The notes under the pieces were generated by a model. The model saw nothing but the letters and a program-made list of their open reading frames with translations, was not told the DNA's origin and did no database searches. The translations under genes and the position numbers were made by a program. 64,000 bases of DNA from Tragulus kanchil (taxonomy: Eukaryota; Chordata; Mammalia; Artiodactyla; Tragulidae): NCBI GenBank assembly GCA_022376925.1, contig JAIOJX010000026.1, positions 198,996,400 to 199,060,399 of the forward strand, read 5' to 3'. Positions 1 through 13,204 of the stretch are shown here, piece by piece (position 1 is the first letter of the stretch; each line of letters begins with the position of its first letter).

Positions 1-1544
1 AGATCTGCGATTGAAATTTATTTTAACGGAGATTTGTGAATTTTTTAAACTATTGACAGGCAGCTTATAACCTGAAATATTCCTGTTTAAGTTTTGAATC
101 AGTCTCCTTCTCTTTTCATAACTCTATCTACATTCCTTTTTCTGTAGCAATAGGATATCCTGTATTTGAAAGTAATGATGGCCCCCTCAAATCTCCATAT
201 ATTAAAAGTTGTTCATATGGTTGGTTATCACCAGTCCTTGTTCATTTTTACAAAATTTTCAAATCACTTTTTTTAACCTTCTCCAGGAATGGGGCACCTT
301 CTATAACATGCGCATTATGTGCAGGAACCTGAGTCAGCAAGATCCCCTGGTTTGTCCATAGCTCAGGGTACATAAACAATTGAGCTGGACTTTGGTTCCA
401 GGTCTGTGTGAATCTAAGGCACTGAGGTCCTGAGAGTAAGAAAGTCAGCCCTTGTCTAGTAGTTTCATCTCTAGGAGCCTGATTCCTTCTCTGTGAAATG
501 AAAGCTTTGGACCAGGAGATCACAATTATGTCTAGCTTCTGGTGCACTAGGCAGTCAAGACCCAAGAGTTTCACCTAAGAAGCAAACTGCTCAGTAAACA
601 AATGATGTGCAAATCCATCTATATATCTTCTTGCCACTTTAACTCCCATGAGCACACAATTCTATTCTTTTCAGACACCAATTGAAGTCTAGGAGAACTG
701 AGTTAGTTTTAGCATCCTAAATGGCTGGCTCAGCAGGACGAAGGCCCATTACACTAAGCACAAATACCTTTCTGAGGTAATTTCAGAAAAGTTAGTTTGG
801 AAGGAGATTTTTCTTCTTTCTCTTTATACCAGGTTTCTTAATATACATATATTTTAAAATTTTTAATTTGCTATTGATATATATTACACATTCACAATAG
901 TACACACACCCAAAGTATGTAACTTTATCAATTTTCACAAGATGAACGTATCCTTGTAACCAGCACCCAAATGGCTGCCTCTTTTTGAAAAGTGCTGTTC
1001 CTTGTTTCTACAGTTATAAAGCTTCTTTAGTAATTCAACTCTCTATCTACCTCACAGTGAATTTAGAAGGGCTAGCTAATTATAGCTTTAACTGCAAAAC
1101 ACTTTGACAAACTTCAAGTAGAGAACTGCTTAAATTGATTATAATGTCACATGGTTTCTACTTAAATTATTTCACCTGGGAAAATGTCAAACCGTCCTCA
1201 TTAACAGATCACGAAAGATCTGCGATTGAAATTTATTTTAACGGAGATTTGTGAATTTTTTAAACTATTGACAGGCAGCTTATAACCTGAAATATTCCTG
1301 TTTAAGTTTTGAATCAGTCTCCTTCCCTTTTCATAACTCTATCTACATTCCTTTTTCTGTAGCAATAGGATATCCTGTATTTGAAAGTAATGATGGCCCC
1401 CTCAAATCTCCATATATTAAAAGTTGTTCATATGGTTGGTTATCACCAGTCCTTGACTTTCAGCTGTTGGTTTTCAGGCATTGTAAATAATATTTTGTAC
1501 AAAGTCACATTTAGATTTTAACCTTCTCCAGGAATGGGGCACCT
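1..1544. repeat. Tandem duplicated block 1 (left copy cut by window edge)
   Basis: Bases 1-240 recur at 1216-1455 and bases 275-300 at 1519-1544. The stretch between them (241-274) is a shortened, scrambled version of 1456-1518. With a spacing of about 1215, the second copy probably starts near 301, where the first ends. Confidence 0.85.
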
Positions 1545-2180
1545 TTGAGAGTCTGATCTCATTCTAGGTCATTTCAAATCTGAAATGGTGTGGTTTGAAA
1601 CCACTTATGTGTACTTATCTCAGTGTGGGACAAGTGAGCAGAAAAAGCAACTGGCTTCTTTTGAGGATGATGCTTCTACCTCCTCAAGGGAAAGGGGGGA
1701 GGGAGAACCCCCTATGTGATAAAGACTCTGATAGAGAAATCTAGAGAATTCCAGAGAGATTAACAAGAAGAAAGGATGACGGAGCTGCACAAGATTTTGG
1801 TCCCCAGAAAGTCAATAAATATCACATCAGCCATAGTGGTTATTCCACAATGATAGGAATGGAGGACAAATAATGCTGTTCGTGGCACATGAGAAGAAAT
1901 CTCATTAAATTATTTCTATTTACTGATGCTTGGTGACCAATCATTCCAGCCTGACTAGGAATTGCTTGAAAGATTGGTCCCATTTCCAATAGTTCTTTTC
2001 ATAAATCTAGTCACTTCACATAACCTCTAGGAAATTTGTTTTTCTTCCACTGGCAAACCTGTCTGAAAGATCTGGCTCACAATCTAGACTTAAACTATCT
2101 GTAGGCCAATAGTTCTCATTCCCAGATTGTATGTCTCTAATCTTTTAAGCTAAGAGACTTGAGGCAGGAGGTAAATGGAC
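1545..2180. other. No gene recognised
   Basis: Unique sequence between blocks 1 and 2. No convincing coding frame or transposon seen. Confidence 0.6.
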
Positions 2181-2239
2181 TCCGCCTCATGGTAAGGCAA
2201 CTGGAGATTCATACTCTGATGACTGAAACTCCAAGATGT

Positions 2240-3100
2240 GAATTGTTATTGTTCAGTTTCTCAGTTGTGTCTGACTCTTCGCAACCCCATGGACTGCAAC
2301 ATGCCAGATTTCCCTGTCCTTCCCCATCTCTCAGAGTTGTTTCAAACTCATATCCATTGAATCAGTGATGCCATCCAACCATTTCATCCTCTGTTGTCCC
2401 TTCTTCTCCTGCCTTCCATCTTTCCCAGCATCAGTCTTTTCTAATGAGCTGGCTCTTCGCATCAGATGGCCAAAGTATTGGAGCTTCAGTTTCTGTATAA
2501 GTCCTTCCAATGAATATTCAGGATTGATATCCTTTAAAATCGACTAGTTTGATCTCCTTGCCGTCCAAGGGACTCTCAAGAGTCTTCTCCAACACCACAG
2601 TTTGAAAGCATCAATTCTTAGGTACTCAGCTTTCTTTACGGTCCAACTCTCACATCCATACATGACTACTAGGAAAACCATAGCTTTGACTATATGGACC
2701 TTTGTCCACAAAGTGATGTCTCTCTCTCTCTTTTTTTAATACATTGTCTAGGTTTGTCATAACTTTTCCTCAAAGAAGCAAGCATATTTTAATTTTATGG
2801 CTGCAGTCACCATCTGCCGTGATTTTGGAGCCCAAGAAAATAAAGTCTGTCACTGTTTCCTTTGTTTGCCCATCTATTTGCCATGAAGTGATGGGACTGG
2901 ATGCCATGATCCTAGTTTTCTGAATGTTGAGTTTTAAGTCAGCTTTTCCACTCTCTTCTTTTACCTTTATCAAGAGACTCCTTAGCTCCTCTTCGCTTTC
3001 TGACATGTTGACATCATCTGCATTTCTGAGGTTATTGATATTTCTCCCAGCAATCTTGAGTCTAGCTTGTGTATCATCCAGTCATGCATTTCACATGAAT
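2240..3100 (-). mobile_element. BovB (RTE) LINE 3' fragment, copy 1
   Basis: On the minus strand this is the C-terminal part of a BovB reverse-transcriptase ORF. The 237-base open stretch at 2770-3006 carries the characteristic KIMASSPITSWQIDG-type text (here RIMASSPITSW) and FLGSKITADGDCSH. The element's 3' end, which is shared with Bov-tA SINEs, lies at 2240-2340. The frame is broken and the element is 5'-truncated near 3100, so it is inactive. A T/C-rich length change at 2717-2752 distinguishes it from the second copy. Confidence 0.85.
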
Positions 3101-3320
3101 AGCAGGACAATTAAGGGAGGAGGCTGAGCCCTAACATGTTTTTCTTTCTTGCAGTCAGAAGACCTCCCTGACTACACGTGCACAGAGAGACTTTCTAGAG
3201 GTCAAAGGGGAATGATGCTCACTAATACTAGGCTAGCCATAGCCTTTGCAGTAGAATCCACTCCGCCTCATGGTAAGGCAACTGGAGATTCATACTCTGA
3301 TGACTGAAACTCCAAGATGT

Positions 3321-4180
3321 GAATTGTTGTTGTTCAGTTTCTCAGTTGTGTCTGACTCTTCGCAACCCCATGGACTGCAACATGCCAGATTTCCCTGTCC
3401 TTCCCCATCTCTCAGAGTTGTTTCAAACTCATATCCATTGAATCAGTGATGCCATCCAACCATTTCATCCTCTGTTGTCCCTTCTTCTCTTGCCTTCCAT
3501 CTTTCCCAGCATCAGTCTTTTCTAATGAGCTGGCTCTTCGCATCAGATGGCCAAAGTATTGGAGCTTCAGCTTCTGTATAAGTCCTTCTAATGAATATTC
3601 AGGATTGATATCCTTTAAAATCGACTAGTTTGATCTCCTTGCCATCCAAGGGACTCTCAAGAGTCTTCTCCAACACCACAGTTTGAAAGCATCAATTCTT
3701 AGGTACTCAGCTTTCTTTACGGTCCAACTCTCACATCCGTACATGACTACTAGGAAAACCATAGCTTTGACTATATGGACCTTTGTCCACAAAGTGATGT
3801 CTCTGCTTTTCAATATGCTGTCTAGGTTTGTCATAACTTTTCCTCAAAGAAGCAAGCATATTTTAATTTTATGGCTGCAGTCACCATCTGCCGTGATTTT
3901 GGAGCCCAAGAAAATAAAGTCTGTCACTGTTTCCTTTGTTTGCCCATCTATTTGCCATGAAGTGATGGGACTGGATGCCATGATCCTAGTTTTCTGAATG
4001 TTGAGTTTTAAGTCAGCTTTTCCACTCTCTTCTTTTACCTTTATCAAGAGACTCCTTAGCTCCTCTTCGCTTTCTGACATGTTGACATCATCTGCATTTC
4101 TGAGGTTATTGATATTTCTCCCAGCAATCTTGAGTCTAGCTTGTGTATCATCCAGCCATGCATTTCACATGAATAGCAGG
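3321..4180 (-). mobile_element. BovB (RTE) LINE 3' fragment, copy 2
   Basis: Same insertion in the second half of duplicated block 2. Two reverse-transcriptase-derived frames remain: 3844-4080, with RIMASSPITSW, and 3625-3834, with MTNLDSILKSRDIT and MYGCESWTVKKAE. A frameshift separates them. This copy keeps the more canonical sequence near 3800. Confidence 0.85.
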
Positions 4181-5256
4181 ACAATTAAGGGAGGAGGCTG
4201 AGCCCTAACATGTTTTTCTTTCTTGCAGTCAGAAGACCTCCCTGACTACCCGTGCACAGAGAGGCTTTCTAGAGGTCAAAGGGGAATGATGCTCACTAAT
4301 ACTAGGCTAGCCATAGCCTTTGCAGTAGAATCCATCTTGGCTAAGGGATGCATGAACATGCATGGGAAGATACTGAGATGTACCAAATATGGACTGTGAA
4401 CTAGGCAAATCAGAATAATTGGCCAAAGGAAATCCTGCAACGATGCTCCATATCAGTGATTTAAACTGCCACAAGGGTGTGACTCAGGGAATCGCCCTCT
4501 GAGTCAGCCCATGTGTCTATCCGCATGTACTCTTACTCATTTTCCTCTTAACAAATACTTGCATCACTACTTTCTGTCTTTGTGAAAATGTTTTTCTGCC
4601 AAGCCTAATGGCCAGGGCTCTTGCCACTAACCACTGGTCTAGTGGCTAGGATTTGGTGTTTTCACCATTGTGACCCAGCCTCTCTCTCTGGCTGGGAACC
4701 AAGCCCCATATCCAGCCTTGCAGGCCAAGGTCACCAAAGATCAGACTTACCAAGGCAGTGAAATTGAATCCTGCTTTGGTAGTTACCAACTTTATTCTGC
4801 CTTGAAGCTAACATCTGTAGTTGGCAAGTGAAATAGTCTGCTGTTTTGTTTTTGTTTTGGCACTGACTTATATACTGTTTTGGATTGTTAGATCACCTGC
4901 CCTGTACATATGTCTTATCTTTTCAAGGAGAGTGTTAGCTCCTTGAGAGAAGGAACTAAGTCTTACTTACCTTTCTTTGTGTGGTCAGAGTAGGCTACTT
5001 AACAAAATACCTAAGAAATATTTGTTACCTGGATGATTGGTCAAAGAAAAAGCCCAATAAATCATATGAATACTTTTTTAAGTTTAGAAATATACTCCCA
5101 AAGTTTGATCTGTCGTGGTAGTTGTATAAATCTGGAGTCTTTTTCAAACTTAATCTACTGTTGTAAACACGAAACAAATCAACCATTTGATAAGGTTGAG
5201 TATCACTCAAAGAGATGAACATGTTTCTTTTAATCTGTCTAATAATTGACAAAAAT

Positions 5257-5466
5257 GAAAGTATTAGTTGCTCAGTCATGCCCATTCTTTGTAATCCCAT
5301 ACATAGACTGTTGCCTGCCAGGCTCCTTTTTCCATGGGATTTTCCAGGCAAGAATACTGGAGTAGGTAGCCATTCCCTTCTCCAGGGGATCTTCTTGACT
5401 CAGGGATTGAACCTGGGTCTCACATTGCAGGCAGATTTTTTTGCCACCTGAGTCACCACAGAAGCC
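5257..5466 (-). mobile_element. Bov-tA SINE, antisense, copy 1
   Basis: The plus strand reads the reverse complement of a Bov-tA tail and body: GCTCAGTCATG, then a CAGGCAAGAATACTGGAG-type core, then CAGGGATTGAACC. The tRNA-like head is largely lost at its end. Diverged, inactive. Confidence 0.8.
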
Positions 5467-6467
5467 AATCATAATCCATCTTAAGAAAAAATAAGCTTTT
5501 TCCCCCCGTAAGCAGTCAACAAAAGCATCACAAACAGGCTAAAGGCTTCTCTATAAAGTGTTTTAGGTTATATTCTTTTTATAAGCTTTACCAACTAGTA
5601 CAGTCTCAGGGAAAAACATCATTTTAATCAAGTGCAACGATGCTCCTGCAACGATGCTCCATATCAGTGATTTAAACTGCCACAAGGGTGTGACTCAGGG
5701 AATCGCCCTCTGAGTCAGCCCATGTGTCTATCCGCATGTACTCTTACTCATTTTCCTCTTAACAAATACTTGCATCACTACTTTCTGTCTTTGTGAAAAT
5801 GTTTTTCTGCCAAGCCTAATGGCCAGGGCTCTTGCCACTAACCACTGGTCTAGTGGCTAGGATTTGGTGTTTTCACCATTGTGACCCAGCCTCTCTCTCT
5901 GGCTGGGAACCAAGCCCCATATCCAGCCTTGCAGGCCAAGGTCACCAAAGATCAGACTTACCAAGGGAGTGAAATTGAATCCTGCTTTGGTAGTTACCAA
6001 CTTTATTCTGCCTTGAAGCTAACATCTGTAGTTGGCAAGTGAAATAGTCTGCTGTTTTGTTTTTGTTTTGGCACTGACTTATATACTGTTTTGGATTGTT
6101 AGATCACCTGCCCTGTACATATGTCTTATCTTTTCAAGGAGAGTGTTAGCTCCTTGAGAGAAGGAACTAAGTCTTACTTACCTTTCTTTGTGTGGTCAGA
6201 GTAGGCTACTTAACAAAATACCTAAGAAATATTTGTTACCTGGATGATTGGTCAAAGAAAAAGCCCAATAAATCATATGAATACTTTTTTAAGTTTAGAA
6301 ATATACTCCCAAATTTTGATCTGTCGTGGTAGTTGTATAAATCTAGAGTCTTTTTCAAACTTAATCTACTTTTGTAAACATGAAACAAATCAACCATTTG
6401 ATAAGGTTGAGTATCACTCAAAGAGATGAACATGTTTCTTTTAATCTGTCTAATAATTGACAAAAAT

Positions 6468-6677
6468 GAAAGTATTAGTTGCTCAGTCATGTCCATTCTT
6501 TGTAATCCCATACATAGACTGTTGCCTGCCAGGCTCCTTTTTCCATGGGACTTTCCAGGCAAGAATACTGGAGTAGGTAGCCATTCCCTTCTCCAGGGGA
6601 TCTTCTTGACTCAGGGATTGAACCTGGGTCTCACATTGCAGGCAGATTTTTTTGCCACCTGAATCACCACAGAAGCC
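6468..6677 (-). mobile_element. Bov-tA SINE, antisense, copy 2
   Basis: Same insertion as 5257-5466 in the second copy of block 3, spacing 1211. Confidence 0.8.
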
Positions 6678-6831
6678 AATCATAATCCATCTTAAGAAAA
6701 AATAAGCTTTTTCCCCCGTAAGCAGTCAACAAAAGCATCACAAACAGGCTAAATGCTTCTCTATAAAGTGTTTTAGGTTATATTCTTTTTATAAGCTTTA
6801 CCAACTAGTACAGTCTCAGGGAAACATCATT

Positions 6832-8000
6832 TTACATATCTGACAATGAAAATTATTCTCTCAGCCAAGTGCAAACTGCTTAAGCAAATCCGTGAGGATG
6901 ACATGAATAGCAGGAAATAAGAAAGGTTCTTTGGGATGCTGGGAACTGAACAATATAGAGACTTCATTGACCTTCTCTGAGAAGACAGTCTTCATAAATT
7001 TTGAATAGTGGTATTAAGTATTTCAAATGCAAAAATATGAATTTATCTGTAAGATGTTTGTTAAGTATTTGGCACCTCATTTAAATAGTTGTCTACCAGG
7101 GTATCTTGTACTTCCATGCTGTATATTAAGAGCATTCAATCAGGAGAAATTCTGGCCTGCATAGGAATGTTTGTTAATTAACAAATTTGGAGATTTAATC
7201 AGAGTACCTCCAACTTTGGGAAAATCCCCAAAGTTAAGCCAATAAAAATTACAGCTCTTGTTCATCCAGAACTAATAACAGGCTCTGGCAGGCATTTGAT
7301 GCATCCTCAGCCGCACAGAGGTAGCTCTATTGATTAAGCCACTTTTAGAAAGCCAGCTTTCCTATCTTTCCAGAGCTGGGCTCTCTCTCTACTCATTCCG
7401 CTTTGCTAGCTTTCCAGAGGATCTTTTTCCATTTTTGAACTGGCAAACAAAACAACCAAAACCAAATTCTTTGTCTCTGAATGTCCAGCTTACATAACAA
7501 ATTATTTGTCCAGATTTGAGGACAAAATAATTTGCAAGTAGGAAATGCATGGCCAACTTAAGAAAAAGGGAAGAATAATTAACTGAATGTCTGTGGTATA
7601 ATTTGGTTTTGATATTTTGATAATGTCATAGCACATAATTCAAGGAGGATTTTCACTGCATCGCTGTTTTTCAGGGTCTGACATTGAAGGGTCTAGAACT
7701 CTATTACAAGTGTTTGTTTTTAACTGAAAACACATTTTCAACATAGAAGGAATTCATGCATTGAGGAAGTATTTGCTACATGCATGCTACGTACCAAAAA
7801 GCACATGGTCTCTAGAAATACAAAATGAACAAGCCCAAGCCCTGCTCTATGGAAGCTCAGTAGAGTGGAGACCCAAATACGCAAACATAAACAAGAACAT
7901 AATTGGTAGAAGGTGCACAGGGAGAGTCCTCCAACAGGTGTTGACATGGATCTTTCTAGGGGAAGTCTGAGGAAGTTGAACTCCAATGTGGATGTGATGA
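6832..8000. other. No gene recognised
   Basis: Unique AT-rich intergenic DNA. Short frames near 7740-7990 on both strands overlap each other and look spurious. Confidence 0.6.
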
Positions 8001-8170
8001 TTTTCTTTTTTTTTAAAAAAAGTATTTATTTGGCTGAACTGAGTCTTTGTTGTGGCATATGGGTTCTTTAGTTGTGGCATGCTAGCTTTTACATGTGTCA
8101 TGTGAGATTGAACACAGGCCCCTTGGATTGGGAGCATAGAATCTCAGCCAATGGACCACCAGGGAAGTCC
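8001..8170 (-). mobile_element. tRNA-derived SINE (CHR or ART2A type), antisense
   Basis: An A/T-rich tail on the left and the reverse complement of the SINE head on the right (GGACCACCAGGGAAGTCC) mark a minus-strand insertion. The body is diverged, so the subfamily is unsure. Single copy. Confidence 0.65.
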
Positions 8171-8749
8171 ACAGTGTGGCAACTTGCTAACCTAAACAAA
8201 TCATGTTTAGATCTGTAAAGCAAATCATTTATTTCATTTTCAGTCAGATTTGACATATCAAGCCTTTAGAACTACCCAAGGTGTATAACATAGTTCTTAA
8301 AACAACAAAAACAAAGAAACATAAAACTTACTCCCAAATCACTTTGATCATCCCAGCTTTCAAAGAGGAACACTGAGGCCACCCTGGGTAATACTGGGAG
8401 CTGATGCAAAGCATGGGCTCCTGCCTTGCACTTAGTTCTTCACACACCTCTTTAACTTCTGCCTAATATTGAAGACTTGGTATCTAGATTTGATCCTTAT
8501 TTCAGTAATTAATCAACTGTCTTCTAAAGGGAAAGACTGCCTTAATTTTCTTCTTGAACCATTAACCCTAAAAATTCTACTGAACTCAGAATTTCTATTG
8601 GATTCTCAAACTGTATCTCTAACAATATGCCCCTTTTCCCTTGCATTGGAAACCATGTTGGTGACCATGTTTTTCTCTTTATCATTGTCTTGTGTGTGTG
8701 TGTTTTTTTAATTTTTTTCCCCATCATGCCTCTTTTATTTTTGCATTTG

Positions 8750-8965
8750 TTTTCATCCATCTTTATTCTTTGACATGTGTGGGCCTCCCATTGCAGTGGC
8801 CTCTCTCATTGCAGAGCACCAGCTCTCAACACGTGTGCTCCAGAACACTGGTTCACAATTGGACACACCAGTCCAGCACATGGGGTCTTTCCAGACCAGG
8901 GATTGAACCAGTGCCCCTTGCACTGCAAGGCGGACTCTCTACACACTGGACCACCAGGGAAGCCC
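8750..8965 (-). mobile_element. CHR-type SINE, antisense, copy 1
   Basis: Reverse complement of a CHR-like element ending in GGACCACCAGGGAAGCCC at 8948-8965. It carries the inner text ATTGGACACACCAGTCCAG also found in the elements at 17946, 37155 and 42266. Confidence 0.75.
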
Positions 8966-9505
8966 TATCATTGTGTTTTAATCAAACATTCTCTTGGGTA
9001 TGACTTAAATTTTGTTAGGTCTAGTTGTAATATATGTGAAAAGAAAATATCACATATTAATAAATAAGAAATGTCAAAGCCATCAGCGATTTCTGGCCTC
9101 TAAATGTGAGTGAGGGCTCCCAAAACTGCAGTCCGGTGGATGCTGCCACCCCACATATTGACTGTTGAGGAGTTGGGGAATGCAAGAAACAAGGTGAAGG
9201 AGGAAAGAGGATTGGCTTCAGATAGCTGAGGTGCATATGAAAGGAATGAATTCGGTGAGCCCAGAGGCTTGCATCTTCCCATACATAGAATGCTAATTCC
9301 TTAACTTGATACCTAACCTTTGATGTTCAGACTGCCTGCTCCCTTTGTGGCACTTTATTTCTCCTTCTACCTCCTCGGAGCAGTTTTCTCAGAGCTAGTG
9401 AGATGTTGTTTCCCAGGCTCAGAGTCCTAAACATTCCCACCAAATAAAATGGCTCTCTACTTTCAGGTTGTGACTAAAATTTTTAGTCAACATACATATA
9501 TATAT

Positions 9506-9608
9506 ACTCAGTTGCTCAATCATGTCTGACTCTTTGTGAGCTCCATGGACTGTAGCCTGCTGGGCTCCTCTACCCATGCAATTCCCCAGGCAAGAATACT
9601 GGAGTGGG
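9506..9608 (-). mobile_element. Bov-tA SINE tail fragment, antisense, copy 1
   Basis: Only the BovB-derived 3' half is present: GTTGCTCAATCATGTCTGAC through CAGGCAAGAATACTGGAGTG. It follows a short TA dinucleotide run. Confidence 0.75.
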
Positions 9609-9862
9609 CCTAGTCTAGTCATTTTCTATTTATTAGTTATATTGATCGCCACCCCCAGCAGGATGACAGAAACCCTGGCACAGATATAACCAAAGCTCCT
9701 TATTGTTCTTTTGAAATTAACCTAAAATTGTACTGAACTCAGAATTTTATGGATCTCAAAGTATTCTAAAATATGCCCTTTTCTGATGGAAACATTGGAC
9801 CAGTTTCTTTTCATGCTGGGGTTTTGTTAATCCCCATCATGCCTCTTTTATTTTTGCATTTG

Positions 9863-10078
9863 TTTTCATCCATCTTTATTCTTTGACATGTGTGGGGCTC
9901 CCATTGCAGTGGCCTCTCTCATTGCAGAGCACCAGCTCTCAACACGTGTGCTCCAGAACACTGGTTCACAATTGGACACACCAGTCCAGCACATGGGGTC
10001 TTTCCAGCGCAGGGAGTTAGCCAGTGTCCCTTGCGCTGCGAGGCGGTCTCTCTACACACTGGACCACCAGGGAAGCCC
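9863..10078 (-). mobile_element. CHR-type SINE, antisense, copy 2
   Basis: Same insertion in the second copy of block 4. It has several base differences near 10005-10050 that make it closer to other members (GCGCTGCGAGGCGG). Confidence 0.75.
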
Positions 10079-10617
10079 TATCATTGTGTTTTAATCAAAC
10101 ATTCTCTTGGGTATGACTTAAATTGTGTTAGGTCTAGTTGTAATATATGTGAAAAGAAAATATCACATATTAATAAATAAGAAATGTCAAAGCCATCAGC
10201 GATTTCTGGCCTCTAAATGTGAATGAGGGCTCCCAAAACTGCAGTCCGGTGGATGCTGCCACCCCACATATTGACTGTTGAGGAGTTGGGGAATGCAAGA
10301 AACAAGGTGAAGGAGGAAAGAGGATTGGCTTCAGATAACTGAGGTGCATATGAAAGGAATGAATTCGGTGAGCCCAGAGGCTTGCATCTTCCCATACATA
10401 GAATGCTAATTCCTTAACTTGATACCTAACCTTTGATGTTCAGACTGCCTGGTCCGTTTGTGGCACTTTATTTCTCCTTCTACCTCCTCGGAGCAGTTTT
10501 CTCAGAGCTAGTGAGATGTTGTTTCCCAGGCTCAGAGTCCTAAACATTCCCACCAAATAAAATGGCTCTCTACTTTCAGGTTGTGACTAAAATTTTTAGT
10601 CAGCATACATATATATA

Positions 10618-10721
10618 TACTCAGTTGCTCAATCATGTCTGACTCTTTGTGAGCTCTATGGACTGTAGCCTGCCGGGCTCCTCTACCCATGCAATTCCCC
10701 AGGCAAGAATACTGGAGTGGG
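10618..10721 (-). mobile_element. Bov-tA SINE tail fragment, antisense, copy 2
   Basis: Duplicate of 9506-9608 in block 4. Confidence 0.75.
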
Positions 10722-11074
10722 CCTAGTCTAGTCATTTTCTATTTATTAGTTATATTGATCGCCACCCCCAGCAGGATGACAGAAACCCTGGCACAGATAT
10801 TAACTCCACAATACAGAATGAATTTGTTCATCAGCAAAGAGCTCTTTCAAATCCTGTTCAAAAGATTAAAGAAAGGCCAGGACGACTTCACTCTTCATTT
10901 GTTGGTCTGACCTATTTCTCCCTTTCCTGTCTGAATTGTTAACAAAGTTCTATATTATTTTTCAAGACAAGCATCCTAGCCAAAAAAAAAAAAAATTATG
11001 AACATTTTTTATTGGATTGAGTCAGAACAGGTCTCCTAAAACCTGACTGCATGGAGCCCCGAGGCACCCAAAGT

Positions 11075-13204
11075 GCTGGGTGAGAGCTCTCTCCTCGCAG
11101 AGCAGGCCTCTCAGCGGCCTGCACCAAGCCTCCTTGCCTCTGCCTTTATGCAGGGACTACACAGGCAATTCCTTATCCAACAAATTCAATTTACAGCATT
11201 TTATTTTCCAAGAATGGCACTTTAGGGAAATCAGGCTTACCAATTGGGCCATCTTAAAAGAGCTTATAATCCAATGTAGTTTCCAATTGAATGAGAAAAC
11301 TCAAGCTGTTCTTTGATTTTTTCCTGACTTGGCTTTCTTTTGTCAGTCAGTCAACAAATATTTATTGAGTGCTAGACCACGTTCCGTGAGGAGGACTGGG
11401 CAGTGAGAAATAGGAAGCCAGATAAGGCAGTGGAATACCTGCCTTTGTGTGGTGAACTGTCGGCCGCTGGCTCCCTTCTCTCCATATGGTGATGGAACTA
11501 AAGGGGCCGGTGTTTGCTTACAAAGCCATTCACATTCATCACATGGAAGAGGTAGTGCCATCCTATGATTATGGCAGCGCTCTGGAAGGCTTAGGGAATA
11601 TTAGGTAAAGTGAATTTCCCTTTATACCATCACAATGACAGTAAGTGCCTACAGAAATGGCTGCTTACCAAGTCAGTAATAACATTTACAAAATATATTG
11701 CAGATTTTGGAAGAGAGCCATTAGGCAAATTGCAGAATGTAAAACTTTTCCCTGTTTGCCTATCCAATCATTTGAAAAGTGAACCTTCCTCCTGAAAGAA
11801 AAACAGGAAACTAGTCTTTTGAACTGGGATGCTTGCAAAGGGCTTCTTAAGGGTAACTGTACGCAGCAATTATTGATAAGAAAGAATGATAGTCCTCCAG
11901 AGAACTGGGCAATCAGCGTGAAAGCACTCCACATAGAGTCGGGACTTCTGAATTTCAGACATGACCTGTATTAACTTGTAACAGTCCAAGGCAGGAGTGC
12001 TATACAGTAGAGATTTATAACTGGTGTTATTTCCTTAAATCACACCATAGATTACCATCCTTGATTCATCATAATAGTATGGAAAACCAGTCCAAGGCCA
12101 ACAGTATCCCTCATACATGAACAGACCTGCATCTCCAAAGGCTCCCCTGCTGGGTGAGAGCTCTCTCCTCAGAGCAGGCCTCTCAGCGGCCTGCACCAAG
12201 CCTCCTTGCCTCTGCCTTTATGCAGGGACTACACAGGCAATTCCTTATCCAACAAATTCAATTTACAGCATTTTATTTTCCAAGAATGGCACTTTAGGGA
12301 AATCAGGCTTACCAATTGGGCCATCTTAAAAGAGCTTATAATCCAATGTAGTTTCCAATTGAATGAGAAAACTCAAGCTGTTCTTTGATTTTTTCCTGAC
12401 TTGGCTTTCTTTTGTCAGTCAGTCAACAAATATTTATTGAGTGCTAGACCACGTTCCGTGAGGAGGACTGGGCAGTGAGAAATAGGAAGCCAGATAAGGC
12501 AGTGGAATACCTGCCTTTGTGTGGTGAACTGTCGGCCGCTGGCTCCCTTTCTCTCCATATGGTGATGGAACTAAAGGGGGCCGGTGTTTGCTTACAAAGC
12601 CATTCACATTCATCACATGGAAGAGGTAGTGCCATCCTATGATTATGGCAGCGCTCTGGAAGGCTTAGGGAATATTAGGTAAAGTGAATTTCCCTTTATA
12701 CCATCACAATGACAGTAAGTGCCTACAGAAATGGCTGCTTACCAAGTCAGTAATAACATTTACAAAGTATATTGCAGATTTTGGAAGAGAGCCATTAGGC
12801 AAATTGCAGAATGTAAAACTTTTCCCTGTTTGCCTATCCAATCATTTGAAAAGTGAACCTTCCTCCTGAAAGAAAAACAGGAAACTAGTCTTTTGAACTG
12901 GGATGCTTGCAAAGGGCTTCTTAAGGGTAACTGTACGCAGCAATTATTGATAAGAAAGAATGATAGTCCTCCAGAGAACTGGGCAATCAGCGTGAAAGCA
13001 CTCCACATAGAGTCGGGACTTCTGAATTTCAGACATGACCTGTATTAACTTGTAACAGTCCAAGGCAGGAGTGCTATACAGTAGAGATTTATAACTGGTG
13101 TTATTTCCTTAAATCACACCATAGATTACCATCCTTGATTCATCATAATAGTATGGAAAACCAGTCCAAGGCCAACAGTATCCCTCATACATGAACAGAC
13201 CTGC
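11075..13204. repeat. Tandem duplicated block 5 (period about 1074)
   Basis: 11075-12129 is repeated at 12149-13204. The junction at 12130-12148 is a short filler containing a scramble of 11050-11074. Confidence 0.95.

Larger units (their letters stand above)
2181..4334. repeat. Tandem duplicated block 2 (period about 1081)
   Basis: 2181-3261 and 3262-4334 are near-identical and directly adjacent. Both contain the same antisense BovB fragment. Copies differ by scattered single bases and by a length change at 2717-2752 versus about 3798-3825. Confidence 0.95.
4434..6831. repeat. Tandem duplicated block 3 (period about 1210)
   Basis: 4434-5632 is repeated at 5644-6831. The junction at 5622-5650 holds a stuttered repeat of the words CAACGATGCTCC and TGCTCCTGCA. 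Confidence 0.95.
8560..10799. repeat. Tandem duplicated block 4 (period about 1113)
   Basis: 8721-9686 matches 9834-10799 closely. Before that, 9700-9833 is a degraded, shortened version of 8560-8720 with many small losses. Confidence 0.93.

Noticed and set aside
248..574. Minus-strand 108-codon frame
   Set aside because: No family recognised, and its downstream end runs into the scrambled region of block 1. Not supported as a gene.
2770..4080. An active reverse transcriptase gene
   Set aside because: The BovB remnant is 5'-truncated and frameshifted; only short pieces of the reverse-transcriptase frame remain.
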